Below, piece after piece: positions 44,684-55,490 of a stretch of 64,000 nt of DNA. Source of the stretch: Oxytricha trifallax (Eukaryota; Ciliophora; Spirotrichea; Sporadotrichida; Oxytrichidae); contig ARYC01000125.1 of assembly GCA_000711775.1 (NCBI GenBank), forward strand, positions 1 through 64,000, given 5' to 3'. The translations under genes were made by a program, and so were the position numbers. Below the pieces are notes generated by a model. That model had not been told where the DNA came from, ran no database searches, and saw nothing but the letters and a program-made list of their open reading frames with translations. Numbering within the stretch: position 1 is the stretch's first letter; the number at the start of each line of letters is the position of its first letter.

Positions 44684-46482
44684 ATGGCTTTTTAACTTTC
44701 TGGTGATGGAATCGTTGAAAATCTTTATCACTTGCTTTGGACTAAAGATTCTATGTTTCATAAGAAAGCCAAAATTCCCATACCTCATACAATTATTTAC
44801 AAATTTGAGTAGCCTGCTCATTGGTACTTTACCTCTAAATAAGGGGAGCTTATGAAACGCCGTGGCTAAAATTTAAGTGTTAAGGAAATTGAGAACGAAT
44901 TTCTTAAGAAAATGTCAAAAAGTGGCATCGTTGCATACTATATTTATAATAAAAAGGAGAAGAATATTATTAGTGTGTTAAACAAGTAAGACTAAAGGGA
45001 ACGAGCAAGCTAAAAAACAGCCACTGGAGAGTATGAAAGTAGGACTGGGTAAGGGGGAGGCAACAAGAAAAACAGAAAAGAGATGGTTGACGAAATACAT
45101 GAATTTATTGAGAATTAAAACGATGAATTAGACTAAGCTTATATTGAGAACAAAGAGAAAAATGGAGATTAAAGTCCTGAGACGATATTTGAATTCCTTG
45201 ATTGAGAAAAATTTAGTAAGAAAGTAATGATTCTTAAATGAATTAAAATAGTTGATTTCCTGTACAACAGACCCAAACCATATGATGGAATATTGTAAAA
45301 ATTCATAGACCCCTCAGGTGATTATAACAGTAAGATAATCAAAGTTTTAATAAATGTCAGACTAGATAAGAGTGATTTGGAGTCCTAAGATAGTCTTGTT
45401 TGAAAAGAAAGTGAATAAGTGCTGTTTGTGGAATATATTTTATTATTTTAATAGTAAAGTTGACATTTATCAAAGAGGCATCACATTTGAAGGTCATGAC
45501 TTTTATTCTGACTATTGTAAACATTAAACCTTATTTCATTATATTTTTAGAAAGACTTTAAGGATCTTAAATTTGTGAAACAGCTTAAAAACTGACTGAA
45601 AAAATAGCTAAACATCTTTCAAATGTAACTTTTGACAAATGTAGGATTTCCCGTCTAGTTCTACATTTCAAAACAGATCGAAAAGACAACATCAAATTTC
45701 TTTGGTGTTCTTCACTAAGAGTTGAGAATGACAAGGATTTTCCACCTACTTCAAAGTTTATGAATAATGCTCCACTGAGACTTGATTCTTGTCTTTAAGT
45801 TACTGAATAAGTCAGATAAGTTATTGCCATTGATAAGTCTAAACCTTTTGGGCTTTATAAAGAATCTATATGTTACAGCTGCTTTAAGCCCATTGAACCT
45901 GATAAACTCTATCCTATTAAGTACTCCGTGCTGATAAAAGATCATGAAAAGAGAAATAATCGCAAAGATATTATAACATTGCAAACTGAGGATTATGAGA
46001 GTAATTTCAAGTTGATGGAGCATCAGCGATTCTTGACTATCCAGGGTCCACATGTTATTCCACCAGAGAAATCAGGAATTATTAAATTTGATGCCCCAAT
46101 CCCTGAAAAAGAATTGCTTATTCTAGAGAGAGCTTAGACGCAGTAATCAGCGATGATTCCATTTATTATAAGAATCTTGCATCCCCGACTGAAAGCTGAT
46201 TAGTACGTTGATCTTTTAAAAGACGTTTCTTTTCTATCTAGAGTAGCCTACATCTGTGAAGATTGTTTCAGAATTTTTTATGAAATTATGAAAATTTAAC
46301 AATCATTAGTTAGATTCAAAATCAAAAACTATATCAACTGTTCTATCATCAATCTGTACTTCATCGCTGAGGTATTTCGCTAGATTTATTTTATCCTCAA
46401 ACTTAATCTTGAATTCTTGCTTATTGCATTTTTATATTATGCTTTCAATCATACTCATAATTACTCCATCAAATTGTTTTGA
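44684..46482 (+). CDS. conserved eukaryotic protein, family not assigned
   Basis: ATG 44684 starts MAFQLSGDGIVENLYHLLW. After a charged middle, the core reads YNRPKPYDGILQKFIDPSGDYNSKIRVIWSPKIVLFEKKVNK, then DIYQRGITFEGHDF, RISRLVLHFKTDRKDNIKFLWCSSLRV, and a Cys-rich CYSCFKPIEPDKLYP part. This looks like a conserved family, but I cannot name it with confidence. Two IESs (54 and 31 bp) and one 34-nt intron (45517-45550) restore the frame. With a stop at TGA 46480-46482 the length is exactly 560 codons. The last 180 nt overlap, on the opposite strand, the coding 3' end of the CRYZL1-like gene. The real C-terminus may therefore be shorter or lie on another segment. Confidence 0.65.
45198..45251. 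other. IES, 54 bp, pointer TTGATT
   Basis: TTGATT at 45198 and 45252. Removal deletes two TGA codons and gives IFEFLDFLYNRPKP. Confidence 0.9.
45333..45363. other. IES, 31 bp, pointer AGATAA
   Basis: AGATAA at 45333 and 45364. Removal gives GDYNSKIRVIWSPKI in frame. Confidence 0.9.
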
Positions 46483-47337
46483 TTTAATAAAAGTGTCATT
46501 ATTAACATAAGCCAAAGTTGCTGACAATTAGTTTAAAATTGCTGATTCTGGAGGATCAATCTATAGGCTTTTTGAAGTTGTGATTATTTTGCCTAGAACG
46601 TTCATAAGTTTCATATTGGCTCTAAAATTGCTTGGCTGTAAGAAGCTATTATAATCAACTATCAAGTCAAAGCCTACATCATCTGTTAACTCAGCTGCTT
46701 TGCTTTAGATATTTTCAGTAGGAGTAAATATTAAATTCAGCTCAGGATATCTTTCTTGTAGCTCTCTCTAAACTTCATAAGAGTCTACAGTTGTAGCTAT
46801 AATCCCCACACCTGCATTAGTAAGTATTTCAATAGCAATTTGAGATTCAATTAAACTGCCATCAAGAATCAAAGCTGCCTAGGTATTGAATTTATTCACA
46901 TTTAATTGATAAAATAGAGATTGATACACAATCATGCCATTTTTAATCAAGTTCAAATAGCTATCAAATTACTTTAAATCAGGATCTTCTAGTTCAAAAG
47001 TTACATACTAGCTTCTTTCTAAGGAAATATTTTGCCCAGTATATTAATTATCAATGTCAAAGTTTGATGCATCTACTCTTAATGATTAAGGAGAACGCAA
47101 AAGATATAAATTATAGGTTTATATCTTCTCAGAGATGTCCTAACTTTATGATGTTATAATATCCTATTTTTCCTCATCAATCTAGTGTCCAATTATCAAT
47201 GATGTCTGGATTGAGATTTGGTTATCTGTTTTACTATCATGAGATGCAGTTGAAAAAGAATCAGCAATCAATATAGAAGGTTTTATTATTACAAACTCTT
47301 AAAATTTTTCTCCCTTACTTCTCCCTTTTTATTCCAT
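46303..47337 (-). CDS. CRYZL1: quinone-oxidoreductase-like protein (CRYZL1 type)
   Basis: ATG 47337 starts MEYKKGEVREKFQEFVI and runs 344 codons to TGA 46303-46305 with no break, the length of human CRYZL1. It is a medium-chain-reductase-like protein. A Rossmann-type part (AALILDGSLIESQIAIEILTNAGVGIIATT) is followed by FDLIVDYNS, MNVLGKIITTSKSIDPPESAILNQLSATLAYVNNDTF, and a C-terminal LAKYLSDEVQIDDRTVDIVFDF. The DPP and LATLA blocks match CRYZL1 rather than true zeta-crystallins. The canonical NADPH-binding Gly-rich loop is poorly kept, as in CRYZL1, so catalysis is uncertain. It is divergent from NACA across 146 bp. Confidence 0.75.
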
Positions 47338-47483
47338 GTTATTTGCAATTAGAAACTTAATCTTTATTATTAATTGTGATTTTAAATTGTCAATTTCATA
47401 ATACTTTGAATCTTAGATATTCAAATTTGAAGGGCTGTAGATTTTCTTTATTAATATATATCTAGGAATACAACTTAATAAAT

Positions 47484-48293
47484 ATGTCAGAGACCGAACA
47501 CAAGCACGACGCCAACTGCAACCACGATCACGATCACGACCACGATCACGAAGGTAAGTTTCAATATTCAATTAAACTAACTCTCTTCTATAGAAATGCC
47601 AGATCTCGAGAACCAAAGTAAGCGCTCTTGAATATAGTCGTATAAGAGATCATCCTGACATTAGGGTTAACAATCGAATGTTCAGGATGAATCATGAAAA
47701 TAGCATGGTCAATCATTCATCACATATTTAGATTTTATCAGTAATCTTTGATTAGACTGATAGAAATATTATGTGTTGATTGAGTGCACCATGCTTTAAC
47801 TGCTTGTTATTCCAGATTTTAATGATTTTATGTAGCTGAGGAACAAAAGAAGCTCAACAGAGGTGAGAAGAAGTGCAGAAAGTCACTCATCAAGCTCGGC
47901 ATGAAGCAACTCACTGGAATTACCAGAGTTGCCCTTAAGAAGAGAGACGGTCTCATCTTCGTCATCAACGACCCAGAGGTCCTCAAGAGTGGTACCAACG
48001 AGAACTCATATGCCATCTTCGGAGAGCTCAAGCTCGAAGACCCAAACAGCAGACTCACCCAAAAAGAGGCCAAGAAATTCGCTGAGGGTGCTAAACCAAC
48101 CGAATCCACCGCTGCCAAGGAGGAGGACAAGAAAGTCGAAGACGACTCAGTTGCCTTGAGTGAAGAGGGACTTACCCCCAACCACATCGACATGGTCATT
48201 GAACACACCAAGTGCTCAAGAAACGCCGCCATCAGAGCCCTTAGAGAGACCAGCGACGATATGGTACAAGCTGTCATGAGACTCACTTCTTGA
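47484..48293 (+). CDS. NACA: nascent polypeptide-associated complex subunit alpha
   Basis: NAC-alpha binds ribosomes at the tunnel exit with NAC-beta and shields nascent chains. ATG 47484 starts MSETEHKHDANCNHDHDHD, a His/Asp-rich N-terminus of a kind absent from animal NAC-alpha. Two introns (47554-47593 and 47618-47835) interrupt it. The NAC domain includes KKCRKSLIKLGMKQLTGITRVALKKRDGLIFVINDPEV and SYAIFGELKLEDPNS. A C-terminal UBA domain (LTPNHIDMVIEHTKCSRNAAIRALRETSDDMVQAVMRL) precedes TGA 48291-48293. The mature frame is exactly 184 codons. The coding part is noticeably GC-richer than its surroundings and rarely uses TAA/TAG, as expected for a highly expressed gene. Confidence 0.95.
47651..47810 (+). 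ncRNA. candidate H/ACA-like snoRNA inside NACA intron 2
   Basis: Two hairpins lie in the 218-nt intron. The first is CATCCTGACATT (47651) with AATGTTCAGGATG (47677-47689). The second is a larger stem AGCATGGT (47702) with ACCATGCT (47788), with inner pairing TCACATA/TATGTGT. Between them is an ANANNA-type box (AAAATA, 47697-47702). A clear 3' ACA is not found, so the class is tentative. Confidence 0.3.
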
Positions 48294-48840
48294 ACAATCA
48301 AGTTTCTAGATAAAAAGCTAATAGCCCCTAATATTGTGGAAAGGTAATTAATGAAGATAATTTAATTATTAAATACATTTATTATTCCCATACGTTGGTT
48401 TGATTTGATTTTCTATTTTATTCTTAGATTAGTATTTTTTAAGAAGAACCTTCCATTATTTTCAATAAATATGTAATTTTATAAACTCTTTTAGCAAGAT
48501 AAGAAAAATTAGAGATTAAGCAGCCATTACGAACTAGAAGTTAAATTGAATTAGTCCTTTCAGGGAGTTTATACATTTATTTTTTTAAATCTTAGTAATT
48601 TTAAATTGTCAAAATTCTCTCTTTGCCAACAATAATGCTTAATAATTCTAGTTTGTGAAGAATTCACCTGTAAATAATAACCTCTAAAATATCACTCATC
48701 AATCCTATATTTATTCATATCCATATACAATCATGAATTATGAACCTAAATCTTTAAATAATCTTAAATAAGGATTCATCAATTAATTTACTTTCATTTA
48801 ATTTGTTTTTCAATTACCCATTAATAGATTTTTTGCTTTT
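48294..48840. other. AT-rich convergent spacer
   Basis: Between the NACA stop and the 3' end of the next minus-strand gene. No coding or RNA signal seen. Confidence 0.5.
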
Positions 48841-49740
48841 TCATGCTTATTTACTTTCATTAGAATTTTAAGCAGCTGATGATTCATTGGTATCATGATT
48901 ACTATCTAAACTTTAAGAGTTTTGTTTTCCCTAGCTATGAATGCTGAGATTTTACAAGTTTTAAGGATTGAATAAATCAATTGGATTCATGCCTGACCTC
49001 AAATGTTAATCGTAGTGCTGTCTTGGAACTTGATTAAAAGGTTGGGTTGGGATCAATTACTGAATAACTGGAACTTTTCCATAGTTTTCAAGCTAATCCA
49101 TAGAATAATGAGTCAAGTAATAATTAAAATAAAATGTAATAAAGTACTTATATGAGAGCGATCTAGTCAACTCTTGATATCTGTAGAGTCCCAAAGCAAA
49201 GAACAATGAGGTAAATGTAGTGTAAAACAATGATCTCTATAAGAACTTAAAACCTCGGTCTGGTGCTTTACTTATCTAAGTACTGCAGTAGAAGTTCACT
49301 GGGAGCGAAGATAGAATTGCCAAAAATCCCCAATTGTATATTCTATTCACATGTTTGTACTATCTTTAATCCTCAGGCGATAGAATTTGTTAATAGTGCT
49401 TATCTAACACCTCTCTGAATACTTTCGTTCTAAAGTTATTGTACTATTCTAATTAAATAAAAAATAATTTATGAGTAATGACTTTAAAATTCTTATTTAT
49501 GAAGTTATATTGGTTTAGGCCCACTTAGGCTTATTACTGATCTACAGGTGTAATTCCTTAATTGAAATCTTATCCATATTGTTGAGGGACCATCTGCTAT
49601 TATAACTGTTAATGCTAAGGAATACCTAAAGGTTAGATTGGAGATTACTGTGGATATATTTGGGGTTGATATTGTGGTACTGGCTAATTTTGATAAATGG
49701 GATGAGTCTGCAAATTTGGTTAATAATTGCACCCATCCAT
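48841..49740 (-). CDS. Gln/Pro-rich membrane protein, unknown
   Basis: Not recognised. ATG 49740 starts MDGCNYQPNLQTHPIYQNQP and the frame is open for exactly 300 codons to TGA 48841-48843. The first 85 residues are Gln/Pro/Tyr-rich, with repeated PQYQPQIYPQQ-type units. A charged helix follows (RTKVFREVLDKHYQQIL), then two hydrophobic segments (YNWGFLAILSSLPVNFYC and SLFYTTFTSLFFALGLY) consistent with a hairpin of two membrane helices. The tail is Gln/Ser/Asn-rich. The layout resembles small multi-pass proteins with a cytosolic Pro/Gln-rich head. No intron or IES was needed. Confidence 0.6.
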
Positions 49741-50029
49741 TTTAATAGATTTATATTTTATCTAGAAAATCTTAAAGCAAGTAATATAATTTTAAAAATA
49801 TTTTACTATATAAAAATTAATTTTAATTTTGAAAGTGTATCATTCATAATCATAATTGACATTATTTTTTTAAATAATATTAATCTTCAATTTTTTCTTC
49901 TAATTTAACAAATTTTTTAATTGATAATTTTTTTAAAAATGTTTAGTGTAAAGAGAGATTTTGGATTTTAATAGAAATGAAAAATATAAAATGATATTTA
50001 TTTTTTTATTTAATTTTTATGAATAATTA

Positions 50030-50640
50030 ATTTCCACCTTTTAGATAGTTAATAATTTGGATTCATAATTTATTAAGGATTTTACATTGGTTAACCATAC
50101 TATTATTGCTAGTAGAACTATTGTTAATTTAAAGGGTTTTAGGGGGTGTGCATTTGTTAAGGAACATATTAACCTGGCTAATACTAGTTATGTTGAGCTG
50201 GAGCTTTTGGTTAATTGTATAAATTTTGATTGAACTGTGCCTAAGGATGCGATTAAGTTTAAGGAATAAAGCTTGTAGGGACATGATTTGGTTGCTACAT
50301 TTAGTTTTGACTTTAATATTGAGGATATAAAGGTTATGAGGGTTGTTAGAACGATTGAGGTTTGTGAAATCCATCAGTTTGAATGAAATAAGGACTGTCA
50401 CTCAAATTGTAATGCTAAGAAGCATTGGTAGAACCCTGTTCTTATTAATAAGATTTGTTTCTATCTTAATTTTCCATTTTAGATAGTTAGATAAAGTGTT
50501 AGGAAATAAATATTAAGGGTAAATATAATTCTATTTAATTTTGCTTATAATTACTTGTCAGAAGTAAAAGAAAAAGTTACTTCAAAATTCACGTCTTTTA
50601 TTGGGTCTCTAATCCATATCTTAGGGTGCTATTTTATGTC
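50030..50640 (+). pseudogene. TMEM43-like fragment with in-frame UGA codons
   Basis: Plus-strand frame through TAA/TAG as Gln. It reads DFTLVNHTIIASRTIVNLKG and FNIEDIKVMRVVRTIEVCEIHQFE, then NKDCHSNCNAKKHWQNPVL, and continues to SKFTSFIGSLIHILGC. The RVVRTIEV...HQF block resembles the LKRxVExYQW motif of TMEM43/LUMA membrane proteins. Two TGA codons interrupt it (near 50232 and 50383), and at the second one the family has Trp. A 13-bp direct repeat, TTTTAGATAGTTA (50039-50051 and 50477-50489), brackets 438 bp in the same frame. It may be a pseudogene, or a segment flanked by a pointer. Start and N-terminal half are missing. Confidence 0.35.
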
Positions 50641-51185
50641 ATGATATATCCCTATGAAAATCAATTTTCTTTCTAGTTAAAAATAATAAATAGCCCTAGC
50701 ATTATTAATTTAACTATTCTAAAATATCAAATAACCATTTATTTGGAAAACAGCTACTCATCAGAAATTGTCATTCGACAACGTCCGGAAACAGATCCGA
50801 ATTAATTTCCATTTTAATTGAAAAATTATTTATTAAATTAATAAAATAATTAAATTTTAAATTTCAAACATTTAACAAATTAACTATAAATTCTCAATTG
50901 AGAAAAGCCACTCTTTTTTTCTTTTTCAATTAATAGAGTGTCTGGATAGTTACAAAAATTATTATAAATTCTAATAGTTTAAAGGAATTTTAAATTTAAA
51001 GAATTCTATAGGAAATTTTATGAAAAAAAAAACATTTAAATACTATTCGGTATGTTTGATTTACCATTAATATTTTATTATTTACCATTATATTGCTTGT
51101 AGTAAAAAATAGATGGTTCCTTGTTTTAAATTAGTAATGAGATTTTATCTAAAAAAATATTAAATTAAAAATAATGTTGTTTAAC
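50641..51185. other. AT-rich non-coding
   Basis: Very AT-rich stretch with homopolymer runs; nothing recognisable on either strand. Confidence 0.4.
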
Positions 51186-54100
51186 TTGTTTTACTAATAA
51201 TGATAAAGCCATTGCTATTTGATTTTTCGAATAGAAAATTAACCTTTTTACGTATCTTTTGCCTAAACTATATATAATACAGGAATATTAATATTATCGA
51301 TATAGGCAGAATTATAAGTGATAATATTCCTAATGTAAAAGCTGTAATTTTAATGGAACATCTGCATTTTCTAGCTAGCCTTTCCCTTAGGTTCTGCTTA
51401 TTTTGAAGCTGTTTAAAATTGAAAATTTTATAGGGGGTAATTACATGTTGTGCAAAGCAGATTTATTGAATAGTAGTCTATAATAAAATAAAAAATTAAG
51501 AATAATTTATTAGTTTTATAAAAAAAAGATTTACCATAAAATGAATAGTGCGTCAATTAATAAAAAGTCATCTAAATAATAAGCATATTAAAATTATAAT
51601 GTAGAAAATTTTTTTTATTGCGATCGTTTTGCAATATCTATCATTTAAAAATATTAAGAGCTAACCAACTTGAAGCTTTCTACTTTAATGTTCTAAATTG
51701 AATTTTGATTATTTGTATAATAATTACCATTATAATTTTTGTAAATAAGAACAGGTACTAGGAGAATAGCTAATATTGGGACTACTAAAAGGAATAGCAT
51801 CATAATTATAATCATTTTAACAAGTTTGAGTTAGGCAACTGAATTGTCAGGTTTAAGTTGCTCTATATTAGTCAAACATTTAATTTCAATCTGAATTCTT
51901 ACTTTTAGGATTAGAGCTTGCAGCACAAATAAAAGCGTGATAAGGAGTCATATGACTAGTTTCAAAGGTTTCTCTGCAAAATAGGCAAAAGCTCTTCATA
52001 CAAAAAGTGCAAGTTAGATGATTGCATTGCTTAGCTTTCTCTATGAGTTTATTGCACTCTGGACACATTTATATGGTCTTACCTCTTGCCGCTTATTTAT
52101 ACTTCTATTCCAGGTCTTATTTGCAAGATAATTCTTGATGCCAAGGTTGTCTTGTTAGTAAGCAAAATTCATAAAGACAATAGGTGCACTGCACTTAGAA
52201 TTCATTCGGTTTAGCAGTTATGGGCATGCAGCATTTCTCATTCGAGCAATAATAAGTATGCGGGAGTAGAGCAGTTTAAATGTTTGGGGGGGGGCAACAC
52301 CTGAACCAGTAAATTATATTCATATTTCTACCTCCTTAAAAGCTCTATAAATCATGATTAAGGTCAAAAAAGAGTCATTAAACATGAATAGAGCATTGAA
52401 AATAGGTATAGACAACTCCATCAGGTCCATATGATCAAGTTTATTTATGAAATAATCATAATAAAATACGATTTTGTTATTGATTTTTTTAAAAGAATAT
52501 TTTGTAATATTTTCTTGAATTTTGATATAACTAAGTGTTATACAAGCTATATACCAACAAGTGACACATTTAAGTTTATAAATACACGCTAAACTCGTAT
52601 TAAGATATACCTCTCATGTATTAATTGTGTCACTTGTTGGTATATAGCTTGTATAACACTTAGTTATATCAAAATTCAAGAAAATATTACAAAATATTCT
52701 TTTAAAAAAATCAATAACAAAATCGTATTTTATTATGATTATTTCATAAATAAACTTGATCATATGGACCTGATGGAGTTGTCTATACCTATTTTCAATG
52801 CTCTATTCATGTTTAATGACTCTTTTTTGACCTTAATCATGATTTATAGAGCTTTTAAGGAGGTAGAAATATGAATATAATTTACTGGTTCAGGTGTTGC
52901 CCCCCCCCAAATGTTTGATCTAAATTTCTTCATTTTCTTCAATAATGCTTAATCCAAAATAACTTGCATGATGAAGCTATTTGGTATTTGTTTTTTGCAA
53001 AAAACACAGTCAAAGTTGTGAACTTAGCCATTTTATATTCTAAACGCAATGTATTATTGTAAGCATATTTAACAATAAAGGTGTCCACATTCCTTCAATT
53101 ACAACATTTCTCTCCCTTATTTAAAAAAAATAACTTCTAAACTAAGTAAGGTTCTTGGGGTGTTAGAAACGGAAAAAGACTATTGAGGAGTGTCTAAAGA
53201 TGTAAAACATATAGCACAACTAGACATTTCCTATTAAGTTCTTGAGACTTCATCTATCTTCTAGGTAGTTCATAGTTTTCTATCTGCAATCTCCTTTCTA
53301 AAATTTGCAGCTTTTTATTTCAGCTTCTCTGCTCCTGAAGTCTAATTAAAATAGTTCATTCCTGAATGCTACGGTGTAAGAAACTTGCTTTTAGCAAGCT
53401 GCCTCGATTAGTTCTAAGGAACCACTAATTACTCTTCTTGTCTTAATAAATTGACTGTTTCCATAAGCCGTTCTTAATTTTCATATAAAAAGTTCTCTTG
53501 CTCATTATTCTGGATGCTACTTTGTAATGATTGATTGCTCATCATATGTCTATACTCGGTCTCTTTAAAGATAGTCTGCTCATTGAATCTGAGTTATACT
53601 GCCAGTAAGTCCAAATTGAAATCTTAACTGTGGTCATCAAGTGGCAACATACAAATCATGCATTTCTCATCTTCACTGATTGGCTTTGAACTTGCTGATC
53701 TAAATAAAAACTTAAAATTTTCAATGAAAATAATAAGTAAGTATTATGACAATTATTTACAAATATACCAAATGAAATTTTTAAATTCAGTTTAATAAAA
53801 TTTATTTTTATAGTGCATTATAAAATAATATTATGATGCAATTTTTAATGTAATTGAATTAATGTAGTAAAAATATTAAACTTGACACTCTTTTATATTT
53901 CTCAATGGATATATTAATTCATTTTGTAGTTCAGATGCTAAATGCACATATGTTTTATTTGTTTTATTTATGCTAAAATCTGTTTTGTCGATGAAATTAG
54001 TTTAAAGGAAAGATAAATAGTCTAATTCATTTTATAAATAAATTAAAATTTGATATACAAAAAGATTAATTTTGAATTTAATTATTTTCTTTAAAGTATA

Positions 54101-55424
54101 ATTTGCTTGAAAAATTACATGGCTCCTCGATAAAAAATAATTTATAAATAAAAAGTCTTTCTATAGCAATTTATTGGTATTAAATGATTATGCTTCTCTT
54201 TCATTTGAAGATTCCTTTTTACTAGAGGAAAATCTGTTCATTCCATTTGAAGGATTAATTGATCTAATTGTTTGCTTTTTTATTATAAATTCCTAGTTCT
54301 TTTTGTTGACATCTGTTTTAGTTCTTGAGAAATCGTTTAATTAATCATGAATGTTTGCAAACAAAAACTTAGAGAATTCTTCCCTTGTTTTATCAGAAGT
54401 ATCTCTTATTTGAGTCTTTCTGTGCTTCATATTCGCTTCATATAAAAATAAAACAATCAGTTTAAAGTTTAATTTGGATAGTATTTTGGTTATTAGTAGG
54501 TATATGCTCTTAAATTTCTAAGTTTTACTTTAAAGTAGGGTCCATAGATTATGGACTATTTAGCAAAAGATTGTTCGTGTGTCTATGATAAGTATAGTTT
54601 TCCATAATGTCTTGATTAGTATGATCCAAGAAGTTTCTCTAGGTGGCTTCCATGTCTAGAATTTGATCTTCATTGATCTGAGTTCGGGATTTCTGTTCCT
54701 CGTCATCAATGTGAATATTCGATCTCATAGCAAGCATTTCTGTTTTCTATAAGTTAGGGTGACTTATCATTGAGAGTGCACTTTTATGGTAAAAATGATA
54801 TGAAAAAATATAGTTATTACTTTTATGTCTCTCTTAATGAGAGAGTAGCACACCTCCTTCATAGGTATTAAAGATTATACCAACTTCTTCTTACATCTAT
54901 AGATACTTCTTATTATTTATAAGAATTTTATTGGGATAGACGCATATCTGTTTTTCTAAATCTTCATCTGATTATATAGCTTCATTATTCGTAATATGTT
55001 CCTTCCTAATAGTCCTATAAGACTGCATCGTGAAAATATTTTCATTAATTTGCTTCAATGTCTTTCTAGTTTATTTTTTCCTACTTTTCATGCAAAGCAG
55101 GCAAAACTAAGCTTAATGATTTTAGCTTCTAAGCTCTTCAAATTCAGATTCCATATGAAACTATCTTGGAGATATGAATTAGTGCTCCATCATTTTATTG
55201 GTATTTAAGAGTAGATAGGGCAGGCATTCTTCTACAGTTCTCGCTCCTGCGTAAAATATAGCCCTTTCTACTTTCTCATCTTTAAAATCCATTTCGTATA
55301 GCTTTATAATAAGCAACTTAACTTTTGTTGTTTCATCTAAGTATTTCAAGTAATCTTCTTTTGGTTTGAATGGAGCCAGATGAGGATCTATGAATATGAA
55401 TAAAATTTTGATTTTATATATCAA
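51186..55424 (-). CDS. RBR-type E3 ubiquitin ligase with C-terminal membrane helices (RNF19/RNF144-like)
   Basis: Minus-strand exons give, in order: a UBA-like helical block (KLLIIKLYEMDFKDEKVERAIFYAG, about 55310), a long Ser/Asn/Gln-rich linker, then RING1 (SCAICFTSL ... LKECGHLYCQICLQQY ... CVFC). An IBR follows (YYCSNEKCCMPI ... VQCTYCLYEFC), then RING2 (MCPECNKLIEKAKQCNHLTC, with the catalytic-type Cys, and CLFC). Two hydrophobic helices follow at 51700-51790 (MMLFLLVVPILAILLVPVLIY) and 51300-51370 (LGILSLIILPISIILIFLYY). RBR plus two membrane helices is the RNF19/RNF144 plan, which uses a Cys-ubiquitin intermediate. The 623-bp palindrome at 52286-52908 interrupts between RING1 and IBR and must be removed. 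Exon borders around 51440-51660, 51850-51886 and 53700-54190 are not resolved. The UBA/linker part could be a separate gene. Confidence 0.6.
52278..52285. repeat. 8-bp target duplication/pointer AAATGTTT, left
   Basis: Identical to 52909-52916; flanks the FB2 palindrome exactly. Confidence 0.9.
52286..52908. mobile_element. fold-back element FB2, 623 bp, acting as an IES in the RBR gene
   Basis: Nine G at the left end, nine C at the right. Arms of 283 bp (52286-52568 and 52626-52908) look fully complementary, with a 57-nt spacer. The 8-bp direct repeat AAATGTTT lies immediately outside both ends. Removing the element and one repeat joins KKMKKFRSNI to QTALLPHTYYC in frame. No coding capacity. 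Long palindrome, G/C-run ends and 8-bp duplications suggest a hAT-type or similar MITE. Confidence 0.92.
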
Positions 55425-55490
55425 ACTATTATTAACGCTTTAAGGGTTAATCTGAAATGATTTAAAAATATAGTTTTAGGTTTTAAAATA

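Noticed and set aside
47828..48301. Long minus-strand frame opposite NACA
   Set aside because: Antisense shadow in the GC-richer NACA exon; no independent features.
52286..52908. Palindrome as a long-read adapter artefact
   Set aside because: The arms are flanked by identical 8-mers and removal restores an exon frame exactly, which a chimeric read would not produce; the central 57 nt is also not symmetric.
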